DNA of 42,941 nt from Rhodospirillales bacterium (GCA_024653965.1 JANLGW010000087.1:1-42941); one strand, 5' to 3'. Shown: positions 24,386-31,938, counted from the stretch's first letter. Notes: generated from the letters alone by a model not told the origin. A program made the numbers and translations.

Positions 24386-25531
24386 ATGGGGCAAAGTGCG
24401 GTCATGGATTTCACGCTCATCATCATTGTTTTGCTCGCCTTTCTGGCCGTCGGCTTAGGCCTGTGGTCCGCCTTTGGGCGGCGCCCGGGCTCGGCCATGG
24501 ACGACTTGGTCAAACATTTGACCCTTTCCCAGGCCGAATTGGCGGGCCGCCTGCAAGTCATGCACGAAGGCCAGATGCAGCTTTCGCGTTCCATGGAAGA
24601 GCGTCTGGAAACCGTCACCAAACGTTTGGGCGACGGCTTGAGCGAACACACCAAAAGCACCGGCGACGTCATCAAACAAGTGCATGAACGGCTGGCAGTA
24701 ATTGATTCGGCGCAAAAAAACCTGACCGATTTAAGCGATCAGGTGATGGGCTTGCAAAACATCCTGTCCAACAAACAAGCGCGCGGCGCGTTTGGCGAGG
24801 TGCAGTTGGGCGATCTGGTGAGTGATATCCTGCCGCCTTCGGCCTATGCCTTTCAAGCCACGCTGAGCAACGGAAAACGGGTGGACTGCCTGTTGAAACT
24901 GCCCAACCCGCCGGGCTCCATCGCCATCGATGCCAAATTTCCGTTGGAAAGTTTTCAAGGTTTGCGCGCGGCCCAGGACGATGCGGCAAAGGTGCTGGCC
25001 AACCGCCAATTTTCCGCCGACGTCATCAAACACGTCAAAGACATCGCCGACAAATACATCGTGGCCGGGGAAACGGCGGAAAGCGCTTTAATGTTTTTGC
25101 CGTCCGAAGCCGTCTATGCGGAACTGCATACCAATTTTCGCAACGTCATCGAAGAAAGCCACCGCAGGCGGGTGTGGATCGTTTCGCCTTCCACCCTGAT
25201 GGCGACCTTGATGACCGTGCGCGCGGTATTAAAAGATGCGCACATGCGCGAACAAGCGGGCGTGATCCAAACCGAAGTGCTGAAACTGCTCGACGACGTC
25301 GGGCGGCTGGACAAACGCGTGATCAGCCTGCAAACCCACTTCACCCAGGCGCAAAAAGACATCGGCGACATTCAGACCTCGACGGGTAAAATCTCGCGCC
25401 GCGCCGAACGCATCGAAGACATTCAGCTCAACAGCGAAAGCCCGGCTGCCGATCTTCCACCCGCTTCGCCTGCGCCGCTGGTGTCTGCGCGGCCTTCCGG
25501 CACGCAAGCCGACCTCGACCTAAATGATTAG
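24386..25531 (+). CDS. rmuC: DNA recombination protein RmuC
   Basis: RmuC limits recombination at DNA inversions; a nuclease-like fold has been proposed. The 381-residue product has one N-terminal membrane helix (about 8-27), a coiled-coil stretch (about 40-125, rich in Gln, Glu, Lys and Leu), and then the RmuC domain with SNKQARGAFGEVQLGDLVSD, VDCLLKLPNPPG, IAIDAKFPLESF and ALMFLPSEAVYAEL, followed by VWIVSPSTLMATL. This order is characteristic. An ATG at codon 7 (24404) is an alternative start that leaves the helix intact. It precedes an anchored cytochrome c gene by 37 bases; a functional link is not evident. Confidence 0.93.
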   Translation: MGQSAVMDFTLIIIVLLAFLAVGLGLWSAFGRRPGSAMDDLVKHLTLSQAELAGRLQVMHEGQMQLSRSMEERLETVTKRLGDGLSEHTKSTGDVIKQVHERLAVIDSAQKNLTDLSDQVMGLQNILSNKQARGAFGEVQLGDLVSDILPPSAYAFQATLSNGKRVDCLLKLPNPPGSIAIDAKFPLESFQGLRAAQDDAAKVLANRQFSADVIKHVKDIADKYIVAGETAESALMFLPSEAVYAELHTNFRNVIEESHRRRVWIVSPSTLMATLMTVRAVLKDAHMREQAGVIQTEVLKLLDDVGRLDKRVISLQTHFTQAQKDIGDIQTSTGKISRRAERIEDIQLNSESPAADLPPASPAPLVSARPSGTQADLDLND

Positions 25532-25568
25532 ATAAACGCAAAAGGCCAAAAACAGAAGGATTGCCCCC

Positions 25569-26024
25569 ATGAGCACTGAACCGATGAACTCCGATGGCCT
25601 GCACCCCGATGCGCCGCGTCAAAAATCGCCGATCAAATGGATGGCGTTAATCATGGGCATACTGGTCGTGCTGACCATCCTCACCATGTGGGACAAAGAA
25701 AAAATCTCGATCAAGGCCTCGCCCAAGATACCCGCGCTCAGCGCCCAAGGCCAGCATGGCCGTGACATCATCAATGCCAAATGCAGCGAATGCCACGGCG
25801 TCGACGGCACCGGCGGCTCGCGCAAAGGCCCGCCGATTTTGCACTCCCAATACCGCCGGGAAATTTTCCCCGACTATCAATTCAAGCGCGCGATGTTCGA
25901 AGGCAAACGCGAAAAGAACTGGCGTTTCGGCGCCATGCCGCCGGTGGAAGGCCTTAGCGAAGCGGACGCCGATGCGGTGATCGCCTTCGTGCGCGAAATA
26001 CAAGATTTCAACGGCATCGAATAA
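25569..26024 (+). CDS. membrane-anchored mono-haem cytochrome c
   Basis: A 151-residue protein with a short cytoplasmic head, an uncleaved N-terminal helix (IKWMALIMGILVVLTILTM, 22-40) and a class I cytochrome c domain: haem site CSECH (72-76), GTGGSRKGPP and the probable axial Met123 in GAMPP. The domain ends with a C-terminal helix that includes ADAVIAFVREIQ. It would carry electrons on the periplasmic side of the membrane. A Shine-Dalgarno AAGGA lies 8 bases ahead of the ATG. No oxidase or dehydrogenase gene is near, so partners are unknown. Confidence 0.9.
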   Translation: MSTEPMNSDGLHPDAPRQKSPIKWMALIMGILVVLTILTMWDKEKISIKASPKIPALSAQGQHGRDIINAKCSECHGVDGTGGSRKGPPILHSQYRREIFPDYQFKRAMFEGKREKNWRFGAMPPVEGLSEADADAVIAFVREIQDFNGIE

Positions 26025-26029
26025 TCGCC

Positions 26030-26071
26030 AAAAAAACACCGCACTGGCCCCGGGCAAGGGCGCAGTGCGGT
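26030..26071 (-). terminator. intrinsic terminator (minus strand)
   Basis: On the minus strand CAGTGCGGT (26063-26071) to ACCGCACTG (26038-26046) arms form a perfect 9-base stem around a 16-base GC-rich loop, followed at once by seven T (26030-26036). This is the best terminator in the window. It is downstream of recR by about 220 bases and just past the cytochrome stop on the other strand. Confidence 0.75.
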
Positions 26072-26131
26072 TTGGGGTGAAACGCCATCCGGAGGGGGCA
26101 ACAAAAAGGATGGGTTTTCATCTTAAAACCC

Positions 26132-26236
26132 TCAATCCGGACCCCCCGGTACGGAAAGAAGGTTTTGAGAACAAAAGCGCGCCAGGTAAATTCCCATCAC
26201 GCTCACCAATAGTTGTAGCACAATCAATATACGCAC
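26132..26236 (-). CDS. possible 34-codon mini-ORF (hydrophobic)
   Basis: From a GTG at 26236 an open frame encodes a short hydrophobic peptide (MRILIVLQLLVSVMGIYLAR, then FCSQNLLSVPGGPD). It could make a single membrane helix, but there is no good Shine-Dalgarno at a normal distance and a candidate promoter overlaps its first codons, so it may instead be upstream sequence of an RNA gene. Confidence 0.2.
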   Translation of the reverse strand: MRILIVLQLLVSVMGIYLARFCSQNLLSVPGGPD

Positions 26237-26240
26237 GCAA
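26212..26240 (-). promoter_or_regulatory. candidate promoter for a short transcript downstream of recR
   Basis: On the minus strand TTGCGT (26235-26240), 17 bases, TACAAC (26212-26217). The predicted start near 26205 leads to the strong terminator at 26030-26071, giving a transcript of about 175 bases with an internal 7-base hairpin (26112-26131). Confidence 0.4.
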
Positions 26241-26292
26241 AAAGAAAAAATGCCCCCGACATTTCCGCCCCAAGTTCACCCCTGGGACCGAT

Positions 26293-26907
26293 TCAGACCG
26301 GTTTGCGCGCCTTGAGCGCCGCAAACAGCGTGCCTTCGTCCAGATAATCCAATTCGCCGCCGACCGGCACGCCATGCGCCAGCGCCGACACCGTGACGCC
26401 CGTATTGCTCAAGCGTTCGGCGATATAATGCGCGGTGGTTTGCCCATCCACGGTGGCATTGGTGGCCAAGATGACTTCTTTGACTTCCGGGTTTTTGGCG
26501 CGTTCGACCAGTTGGCCCACGTTTAAATCTTCGGGGCCGATGCCGTCCAACGCCGATAGGGTGCCGCCCAGAACGTGATAAAGCCCACGAAAGCCCACCA
26601 CCCGGTCCATGGCCCACAGATCGCCCACTTCTTCGACCACGCAAATCTGACTGCGGTCGCGTTTGGGGTCCGTACACACGTGACACGGATCGGTCATGTC
26701 GATGTTGTGGCAGATTGAGCACGTTTTTACGCTTTGTGCCGTATCCTTAAGCGCGCGGGCCAGAGGCTCCATCAGCGATTCCCGGCGTTTGAGCAGATGC
26801 AGCGCCGCACGCCGCGCCGAGCGCGGCCCCAATCCCGGCACCTTGGCCAGCAATTGGATCAGCGCCTCGATGGTGCCCGGTCCGCCCATGCCGTGGGATG
26901 CGCTCAT
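26293..26907 (-). CDS. recR: recombination mediator RecR
   Basis: RecR works with RecO (and RecF) to load RecA on gapped DNA. The 204-residue product has the N-terminal helix-hairpin-helix [18 protein letters not shown] (22-39), a four-Cys zinc finger (Cys63, Cys66, Cys75 and Cys78), a Toprim domain beginning [13 protein letters not shown] (88-100), and the C-terminal YLDEGTL segment with Walker-B-like character. Length is typical. It lies 10 bases after ybaB, the usual order (dnaX-ybaB-recR). Confidence 0.97.
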   Translation of the reverse strand: MSASHGMGGPGTIEALIQLLAKVPGLGPRSARRAALHLLKRRESLMEPLARALKDTAQSVKTCSICHNIDMTDPCHVCTDPKRDRSQICVVEEVGDLWAMDRVVGFRGLYHVLGGTLSALDGIGPEDLNVGQLVERAKNPEVKEVILATNATVDGQTTAHYIAERLSNTGVTVSALAHGVPVGGELDYLDEGTLFAALKARKPV

Positions 26908-26917
26908 CTTGTGGCCC

Positions 26918-27241
26918 TCAAAACGGCAGTTTGAAACCCGGCGGCAACGGCAAACCGCCGGTCATTTCCGCCACCCGATCGGCTTTAATGGCGGCAATTT
27001 GACCATTAGCGTCGTTGAACGCGGCTTTGATCAGGTCTTCCAGCATTTCCGGATCGCTTGGGTCGATCAAACTCGGATCGATGGACACGCTACGCACTTC
27101 GCGCTTGCCCGAAAGCCTAACACTGACCAGCGCGCCGCCAGCGGTGCCTTCGACCTCTAAGGCCTCCATCTCTTCTTGCATTTCGCTCATGCGGGCCTGC
27201 ATCTGCTGGGCCTGCTTCATCATTTGGCCGAGATTTTTCAT
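26918..27241 (-). CDS. ybaB: YbaB/EbfC nucleoid-associated protein
   Basis: A small DNA-binding, nucleoid-associated protein of 107 residues: [20 protein letters not shown] forms the first helix, then a beta-sheet part with [20 protein letters not shown] and a C-terminal helix ending in [12 protein letters not shown]. The ATG at 27241 gives the conserved N-terminus; upstream in-frame codons to 27295 carry no conserved residues. It precedes recR by 10 bases. The gene normally upstream, dnaX, is about 1.8 kb away here because three opposite-strand genes lie between. Confidence 0.95.
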   Translation of the reverse strand: MKNLGQMMKQAQQMQARMSEMQEEMEALEVEGTAGGALVSVRLSGKREVRSVSIDPSLIDPSDPEMLEDLIKAAFNDANGQIAAIKADRVAEMTGGLPLPPGFKLPF

Positions 27242-27333
27242 CTGTTCTCCACATCCTCTAGGCGGGCCGTTATCCACAGGGTAGACGACACACACACTGG
27301 AATCCTTGATCGCCAGTGTATAGCATTGGGACC

Positions 27334-28173
27334 ATGCAACACCAAAGCCTGTTCGTCTTCGACATCGAAACCGTTCCCGACACCGACGCGGTGACCAATC
27401 TGGTGGGCTTGGATCCGCACGCCAGCGTGGCCGAGCGCCGCGAGGCGCTGGACGCTTATCATCTGGAGGTGACCGGCGGGGCCAACGCCTTCCCGCGCCA
27501 GCCGTTTCACCGTGTGGTGGCGGTCAGTTTCCTCGCCGCCGATATCGAAACCGACGGAAAATTCGAAACCTACTTCCTGAAAGAACTGCGTTCGGGCGGC
27601 GACGAAAAATCGCGCGAACGCGATCTGGTGGCGGGCTTTTTTCAATGGGTCGATAAAAAACATCCGCGCTTGGTGAGCTACAACGGACGCGGCTTCGATT
27701 TGCCGGTGCTGCGCCACCGCGCCATGGTGCATGGCGTCACGGCGGCGGCCTATCACGACACCTCGAACAAATGGGAAAACTACGGCTCGCGCTACGCGCT
27801 TGACGATCACTGCGACCTGCAAGAAGCGCTGACCGATTTCGGCGCGGCATCGCGCGGCCTGAAACTCAACGAAGTGTGTGCGGTGCTGGGTTTCCCCGGC
27901 AAGTTCGGCGTCGACGGCTCCCAGGTGGCGCCGATGTTCGACGAGGGCCGGGTGAGCGAAATTCGCGATTATTGTGAAACCGACGTGCTCAATACGTATT
28001 TAGTCTATCTGCGTTACCAATTGACCCGTGGCCGCGTAAACAAAGACGGCTACAACCGCGCGGTGGCCGACGTGATCGCTTTGATCAATGCTGAACGCGA
28101 GGTCCGCCTCCATTTGGGCGCATTTTTGGAAGCCTGGGGCGAAAGCTCAAACAACACTTTCCTGTTCGATTGA
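27334..28173 (+). CDS. DEDDy-type 3'-5' exonuclease (DNA_pol_B_exo2-like)
   Basis: The 279-residue protein (from the ATG at 27334) has the three exonuclease motifs: FVFDIETVPD with Asp10 and Glu12 (ExoI), VSYNGRGFDLPVLRHRA (ExoII Asp) and EIRDYCETDVLNTYLVYLR (ExoIII with Tyr-x3-Asp spacing), which fits the predicted 3'-5' exonuclease family related to DNA polymerase B proofreading domains. It should trim DNA or RNA 3' ends. A GTG at 27316 would add 6 residues; the ATG is preferred. It is divergent from ybaB with a 92-base gap. Function in the cell is not established for this family. Confidence 0.85.
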   Translation: MQHQSLFVFDIETVPDTDAVTNLVGLDPHASVAERREALDAYHLEVTGGANAFPRQPFHRVVAVSFLAADIETDGKFETYFLKELRSGGDEKSRERDLVAGFFQWVDKKHPRLVSYNGRGFDLPVLRHRAMVHGVTAAAYHDTSNKWENYGSRYALDDHCDLQEALTDFGAASRGLKLNEVCAVLGFPGKFGVDGSQVAPMFDEGRVSEIRDYCETDVLNTYLVYLRYQLTRGRVNKDGYNRAVADVIALINAEREVRLHLGAFLEAWGESSNNTFLFD

Positions 28174-28196
28174 CGCGCAATGCGTGTGTTTGTGAA

Positions 28197-28225
28197 TTGA
28201 CTTAATTTTTTGAGTGTGGTGTCAT
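28197..28225 (+). promoter_or_regulatory. candidate promoter for the 101-residue unknown gene
   Basis: TTGACT (28197-28202), 17 bases, TGTCAT (28220-28225). The -35 matches in five of six positions, the -10 in four. The leader carries a strong GGAGG (28271-28275) 7 bases before the ATG. Confidence 0.45.
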
Positions 28226-28282
28226 AACCCTCATCCGCCGGGGAGAGGATCGTAAAACGTTAACGATCTCGGAGGATACACC

Positions 28283-28588
28283 ATGAACACCAACAACATC
28301 GCCATTAGCAACGTTGCCATCGGCTTTCCCGGCGGCTTCAAAAACTACGCCACCCAAACCATGACGGTCACGTGCGCCATCACCGGCTTGGCCAACGGCG
28401 TAACGCCAAACGTCACGTTTCCTTGTCTCGAACTTCCCACCGCAATGACCTCGACCGGTAACGGCACATGGTCGGCAAGCAACACCGATACTTACGCGGC
28501 ACAGTCTTATTCCCTCACCATCGCAGGCAAAAACGTCGCCTTCACCGTTGCCGATGACGGTTCAGTCTCGAACATCATTGTCGCTTAA
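28283..28588 (+). CDS. unknown 101-residue protein, Thr/Asn/Ser-rich and probably all-beta
   Basis: No known family recognised. The protein begins MNTNNIAISNVAIGFPGGFK and is rich in Thr, Asn, Ser, Ala and Val with alternating hydrophobic pattern, suggesting a beta-sandwich. Two Cys (in VTCAIT and FPCLEL, 17 residues apart) could pair. There is no signal peptide or membrane helix. The gene has its own promoter candidate, a perfect GGAGG ribosome site and a long stem as terminator right after it, so it is a compact single-gene unit probably made in quantity. It lies between the exonuclease gene and another small beta-type gene, inside the otherwise conserved dnaX-ybaB interval. Confidence 0.65.
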   Translation: MNTNNIAISNVAIGFPGGFKNYATQTMTVTCAITGLANGVTPNVTFPCLELPTAMTSTGNGTWSASNTDTYAAQSYSLTIAGKNVAFTVADDGSVSNIIVA

Positions 28589-28595
28589 GCGCCTT

Positions 28596-28630
28596 ATCCT
28601 TCCCCGACACACTTAGGGTCGGGGAAGGAT
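28596..28630 (+). terminator. terminator-like hairpin after the 101-residue gene
   Basis: ATCCTTCCCCGAC (28596-28608) pairs perfectly with GTCGGGGAAGGAT (28618-28630) over 13 bases with a 9-base loop, 7 bases after the stop codon. The T-run after it is short (TTCCC), so it may be only partly effective. Confidence 0.6.
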
Positions 28631-28671
28631 TTCCCGCCCGCCCCTTACACAAAATCGTCATCGGCGCGTCT

Positions 28672-28677
28672 TATACT
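28672..28677 (+). promoter_or_regulatory. isolated -10 box before the 91-residue unknown gene
   Basis: TATACT lies 40 bases before the ATG at 28718, but no convincing -35 box is 16-18 bases upstream. A small GACCG/CGGTC stem (about 28681-28697) follows in the leader. Confidence 0.28.
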
Positions 28678-28717
28678 CAAGACCGAATCATCCGGTCAGA
28701 GAGCAGAGAGTCATAAG

Positions 28718-28993
28718 ATGTCCGTATCCATTGAATTCATTTTAGCCCAAGGCGATGCGCCCGTGCACCGCGGCGTCACCATTTTGGGCGTCACCGACGA
28801 AGCGCGGCAAAACGTTCAGGTGTATTACGAAATTCCGCTAAACGGCGTGCAGTCCGCCAACTTGCGCGCCGTTTCCGACGACTTAGGCCGTTGGGCGGTC
28901 GCGTTCCCCGGCGACTTCACGACTGGCACCGAAGTCACCGCCTTTGCGCGCAACGGCAGCGCCGAACTGGCGTGGCTGACCAAGGTGCTTTAA
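28718..28993 (+). CDS. unknown 91-residue protein, probably beta-sandwich
   Basis: A short protein without recognised family. It begins MSVSIEFILAQGDAPVHRGV and alternates hydrophobic and polar residues with several Gly and Asp turns, reading like a carboxypeptidase-regulatory or Ig-like beta domain (VTILGVTDEARQNVQVYYEI, then VSDDLGRWAVAFPGDF). There is no signal peptide, Cys or membrane helix. The ribosome site is weak compared with the neighbouring 101-residue gene. It ends 7 bases before the convergent dnaX stop. The two small genes are not obviously similar in sequence but share size, beta character and location. Confidence 0.6.
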   Translation: MSVSIEFILAQGDAPVHRGVTILGVTDEARQNVQVYYEIPLNGVQSANLRAVSDDLGRWAVAFPGDFTTGTEVTAFARNGSAELAWLTKVL

Positions 28994-29000
28994 AGGTACT

Positions 29001-30842
29001 TTAAAGTTCGTCGCTCGGAATTTCGTCTTCAAGCGCTGCGCTGGGCGGAGCCAAATCGACGTTCGTATCCTTAACCGCGACGATCTCTGCACCGGGAAAT
29101 GTTTCCAACACGGCGCGCACCAGCGGGTTGCGCGCGGCGGCGGCGCGTTCGGATGCGGCAGCCGCTTCTTCTTGTTGTTTCAACGTCGCTTGGCCGGCAT
29201 CACGCGAAACCGTCACCACCCAGCGCCGCGCCGTGTGGTCGTTCAGAAACTTCGTCAGACGCTGCGCCAGATCGCCGGGTGCATGATCGGCGGGATGATA
29301 TTCGATCTTGCCCGGCTGAAAATTCACCAAATGCACGTTGGAAATCAAATTGGCGTGCAAAATCATTTCACCCAGCGCTTCGCTCAGTTCCACCACTTGG
29401 GCAAAGGTATGCGGGTCGGGCAATTCGACCTCGGACATGCTTAACGGTTGGCTCAAGGGTTGGGCATTGGATTGCGCCGAACCGGAGAACGCGCGCCCTG
29501 CTGCCCCCCCCGACATGGTCGGCCCGTGGGTAACCGTAGGCGATCCATTCATAGAACCTTGGGCGTTCAATGAACCGCCGCCTCCCGAACTACCCATACC
29601 CGAACTATCCATGCCTGCCGGGCCGCCCCCGACATGCGGGGCGGTTGGCAATGGTTGCGGCGCATCTTGCAATTTCTTGAGCGCATCCGCCGGGCTGGGC
29701 AGTTCCAGGCCGTACATCAAGCGCACCAAAATCATTTCCGCCGCCTGCAACGCGCTGGGCGCGGTGCGCACCTCGCCCAAGCCCTTAAGCAACATCTGCC
29801 AGGCGCGGGTCAACGCCGCCATGGTCAGACCGTCGGCCATTTCCCGCCCGCGTGTGCGTTCCATTTCCGGCACACCCGGAGCATCGGCGGCAACGGGTGT
29901 GACCTTGATGCGCGTCAGCCAGTGCACCAGCTCCAGCAGGTCTTCGAGCACCTGAGCCGGATCGGCGCCACGGTCATATTGGTCGGCCAGTTGGCCCAAA
30001 GCGCCTTCGACATCGCCTTTCATGGCGGCGTGCAACAGATCGAAGGTCCGCGCCCGATCCGCCAAGCCCAGCATGTCGCGCACCGCGTCTTCGCCCACTT
30101 CGCCGGAAGTATGGGCGATGGCTTGATCCAGCAACGACAGGCCATCGCGCACGCTTCCATCGGCGGCGCGCGCGATCAGCGCCAGCGCCCCGTCGCTGAC
30201 CGAAACACCTTCTTTTTCGACGATGCCGCGAAAGTGCTTGGCCAGGGTATCCATGTCGATGCGTTTCAAATCGAAACGCTGACAGCGCGACAGCACCGTC
30301 ACCGGAACCTTGCGAATTTCGGTGGTCGCGAAAATGAATTTGACGTGTTCGGGCGGTTCTTCCAGCGTCTTCAACAAGGCGTTAAAGGCGTTTTTCGACA
30401 GCATATGCACTTCGTCGATGATGTAGACTTTATAACGCGCGTTGACCGGCTTGAAACGCACGCCTTCGATGATTTCGCGGATGTCGTCAACGCCAGTGCG
30501 GGATGCGGCGTCCATTTCCATCACATCAATGTGACGATCTTCGGAAATGGCCCGGCAGTTGTCGCACACGCCGCACGGCTGGGCGGTTTCGCCGCCCTTG
30601 CCATCGGGACCGATGCAATTGAGCGCACGCGCAATGATGCGCGCCGTGGTGGTTTTGCCTACGCCGCGCACACCGGTCAGCATAAAGGCATGCGCCAGAC
30701 GGCCCGACTGAATGGCGTTGGTCAACGTGCGCACCAACGCATCCTGGCCAATCAGGGTGTTAAAATCGGTCGGGCGGTATTTACGCGCAAGAACGCGATA
30801 TTCTTCGGTTTTAGCGGGTTTGGAGGGTGCGCCGTCGGACAT
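29001..30842 (-). CDS. dnaX: DNA polymerase III subunits gamma/tau
   Basis: DnaX is the clamp-loader ATPase that assembles the sliding clamp and links polymerase to helicase. From the ATG at 30842 the protein has about 613 residues: YRVLARKYRPTDFNTLIGQ at 15-33, Walker A GVRGVGKTTTA (57-67), a zinc-binding region with CGVCDNC, Walker B IIDEVHMLS and sensor FATTEIRKVP with the SRC arginine finger (VLSRCQRFDLK). A Gly/Ser/Pro-rich linker follows at about 395-460, then a tau-type C-terminal domain. The frame also continues 2 codons up to a TTG. No A-rich slippery heptamer was noticed, so gamma may be made otherwise or not at all. The SRP RNA gene lies just upstream. Confidence 0.96.
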   Translation of the reverse strand: MSDGAPSKPAKTEEYRVLARKYRPTDFNTLIGQDALVRTLTNAIQSGRLAHAFMLTGVRGVGKTTTARIIARALNCIGPDGKGGETAQPCGVCDNCRAISEDRHIDVMEMDAASRTGVDDIREIIEGVRFKPVNARYKVYIIDEVHMLSKNAFNALLKTLEEPPEHVKFIFATTEIRKVPVTVLSRCQRFDLKRIDMDTLAKHFRGIVEKEGVSVSDGALALIARAADGSVRDGLSLLDQAIAHTSGEVGEDAVRDMLGLADRARTFDLLHAAMKGDVEGALGQLADQYDRGADPAQVLEDLLELVHWLTRIKVTPVAADAPGVPEMERTRGREMADGLTMAALTRAWQMLLKGLGEVRTAPSALQAAEMILVRLMYGLELPSPADALKKLQDAPQPLPTAPHVGGGPAGMDSSGMGSSGGGGSLNAQGSMNGSPTVTHGPTMSGGAAGRAFSGSAQSNAQPLSQPLSMSEVELPDPHTFAQVVELSEALGEMILHANLISNVHLVNFQPGKIEYHPADHAPGDLAQRLTKFLNDHTARRWVVTVSRDAGQATLKQQEEAAAASERAAAARNPLVRAVLETFPGAEIVAVKDTNVDLAPPSAALEDEIPSDEL

Positions 30843-30905
30843 GGTCAAAATATCTGGGCCGCTTGGCCGCTCCCCTAAAAATCAGTGCCCCCGCAAGAAT
30901 GAGGT

Positions 30906-31000
30906 GGGAGACCAACACGCGACCCGAGACAAAACTCGTTACGGCTGCTTCCTTCCGGACCTGACCGGGTTGGCGAGAGGCTCGCCCACGGTGGTCTCCC
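30906..31000 (-). ncRNA. ffs: signal recognition particle RNA (4.5S, small bacterial type)
   Basis: On the minus strand the core reads GGTCAGGTCCGGAAGGAAGC, the SRP RNA apical loop where the Ffh protein binds. Outer arms GGGAGACCA (start, 30992-31000) and TGGTCTCCC (end, 30906-30914) pair perfectly, closing a single long hairpin of about 95 bases, the usual size of the 4.5S type. It guides ribosomes making membrane proteins to FtsY. A very good promoter sits just upstream with a predicted start at about 31000. Position next to dnaX is typical for Alphaproteobacteria. The exact 3' end is estimated from the pairing. Confidence 0.95.
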
Positions 31001-31006
31001 GCGCGG

Positions 31007-31035
31007 AGTATACCAACCGAGGCGCGCGCGCGCAA
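31007..31035 (-). promoter_or_regulatory. ffs promoter
   Basis: On the minus strand TTGCGC (31030-31035), 17 bases, TATACT (31007-31012). The expected start, about 7 bases past the -10, falls on the first G of the SRP RNA closing stem, which supports both calls. Confidence 0.68.
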
Positions 31036-31073
31036 AGCCCATATCGAGAAAAGTTCTAGGGTCGGATCGCTTT

Positions 31074-31118
31074 GGGTGGAATCACTTATGTGATCCCAGC
31101 TAAGGCGTGAATCCGCCC
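31074..31118. repeat. imperfect palindrome between ffs and the lipoprotein gene
   Basis: GGGTGGAATCAC (31074-31085) and GTGAATCCGCCC (31107-31118) are complementary at 10 of 12 positions; inside lies a perfect small palindrome ATCAC-TTAT-GTGAT (31081-31094). It may protect the 3' end of the lipoprotein mRNA, or be a REP-type unit. Confidence 0.5.
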
Positions 31119-31167
31119 CTATCAATATGTTAGAAGGCGACAGGTCGCTAAAAACAAAGGAAAACCG

Positions 31168-31788
31168 TCAGTTGACGGCGGCACCGAAGCGCGGCGGGAC
31201 CACGTTGATCACCACCGTCGGGCCAATGGTCGGCGTCAACGCAAAATTGACGTCCTTAGCTTCGTAGCGCCCTTCCCACACCGGCACAAAACGCAGCGTA
31301 ACGCTTGAACGCGCCTTTAAGCGCACGCCGTTGACGCAGCCGGTGGCCGGGGTTTTGTCGCCGAACTGAATGCTTTCGAGCGCCACCCCGGTTTTCAGAA
31401 AATCCGGCGCCCAAAAATCGTGATCCTTTGCATCGGCGTTTTCCAACACCAAGATGTATGGGCGATTTTGTTCCAACGACATGATCATGGGCCTGAAATC
31501 GCCATTCACGACACGCATCCGATAGGGCTGTACCGCCGCCCAATCGATGTCTTTTTGCATATCGGCACGATTGGCCAAACATTCATTAATGAAAGTCGAG
31601 GGCCTTGCGTTGGTGGACGTCATGCATCCACTCAAAGCCACGCCCAAAACAAAGGCTCCGCCAACCACGCCCACCCGGTTTTTCAAGCGCGGACGGCACA
31701 GTTCAACGCGACCCGCGAATCGATTCGCAAATCGACTTTCGATTCGCTGAACGAATCGAAAAAAACCCTTTACTTTCAATGCGGGCAC
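31168..31788 (-). CDS. cupredoxin-like outer lipoprotein
   Basis: The protein has a lipobox (FVLGVALSGC, Cys55 in the longest version), so it should be lipidated and exported. The mature part of about 150 residues has a cupredoxin-like pattern: RPYILVLENADAKDHDFWAP with His at the first ligand position, then TGCVNGV carrying Cys and VPVWEGRYEAKDV strands. Metal binding is suggested but the full Cys-His-Met set is not clear. Start choice is unsure: the frame opens with a GTG at 31788 after a G-run, giving a 54-residue pre-lipobox segment, unusually long. A TTG 34 codons later would give a normal signal peptide (MKNRVGVVGGAFVLG). Palindromes at 31715-31760 fall in this doubtful part. Confidence 0.6.
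   Translation of the reverse strand: MPALKVKGFFRFVQRIESRFANRFAGRVELCRPRLKNRVGVVGGAFVLGVALSGCMTSTNARPSTFINECLANRADMQKDIDWAAVQPYRMRVVNGDFRPMIMSLEQNRPYILVLENADAKDHDFWAPDFLKTGVALESIQFGDKTPATGCVNGVRLKARSSVTLRFVPVWEGRYEAKDVNFALTPTIGPTVVINVVPPRFGAAVN
31715..31760. repeat. pair of TTCGATTCG palindromes at the lipoprotein gene start
   Basis: GCGAATCGATTCGC (31715-31728) is a perfect 14-base palindrome. Ten bases further, TTCGATTCG (31738-31746) and CGAATCGAA (31752-31760) make a perfect 9-base stem with loop CTGAA. Both use the same CGATTCG word. They lie within the 5' end of the lipoprotein reading frame. Confidence 0.7.
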
Positions 31789-31938
31789 ACGAAACCCCCC
31801 ATATTAATAACAGGGGACACCCTAACAGGGCGTGGCGTTGCGTCCAAGATGCAATTCGCCCGATGTTTGAGAAAATTTAAAATCACTCGAAGAACAGGCC
31901 AAAATCGGCCTAATCAAGTTGGCACGGCAAAGAACGGA

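Noticed and set aside
29634-30878. A 414-codon plus-strand frame opposite dnaX
   Set aside because: Antisense shadow; dnaX on the minus strand has Walker A, zinc and sensor motifs.
30849-30903. A coding or regulatory element between ffs and dnaX
   Set aside because: Only 55 bases, with a T-run that may help end ffs; no clear stem could be assigned.
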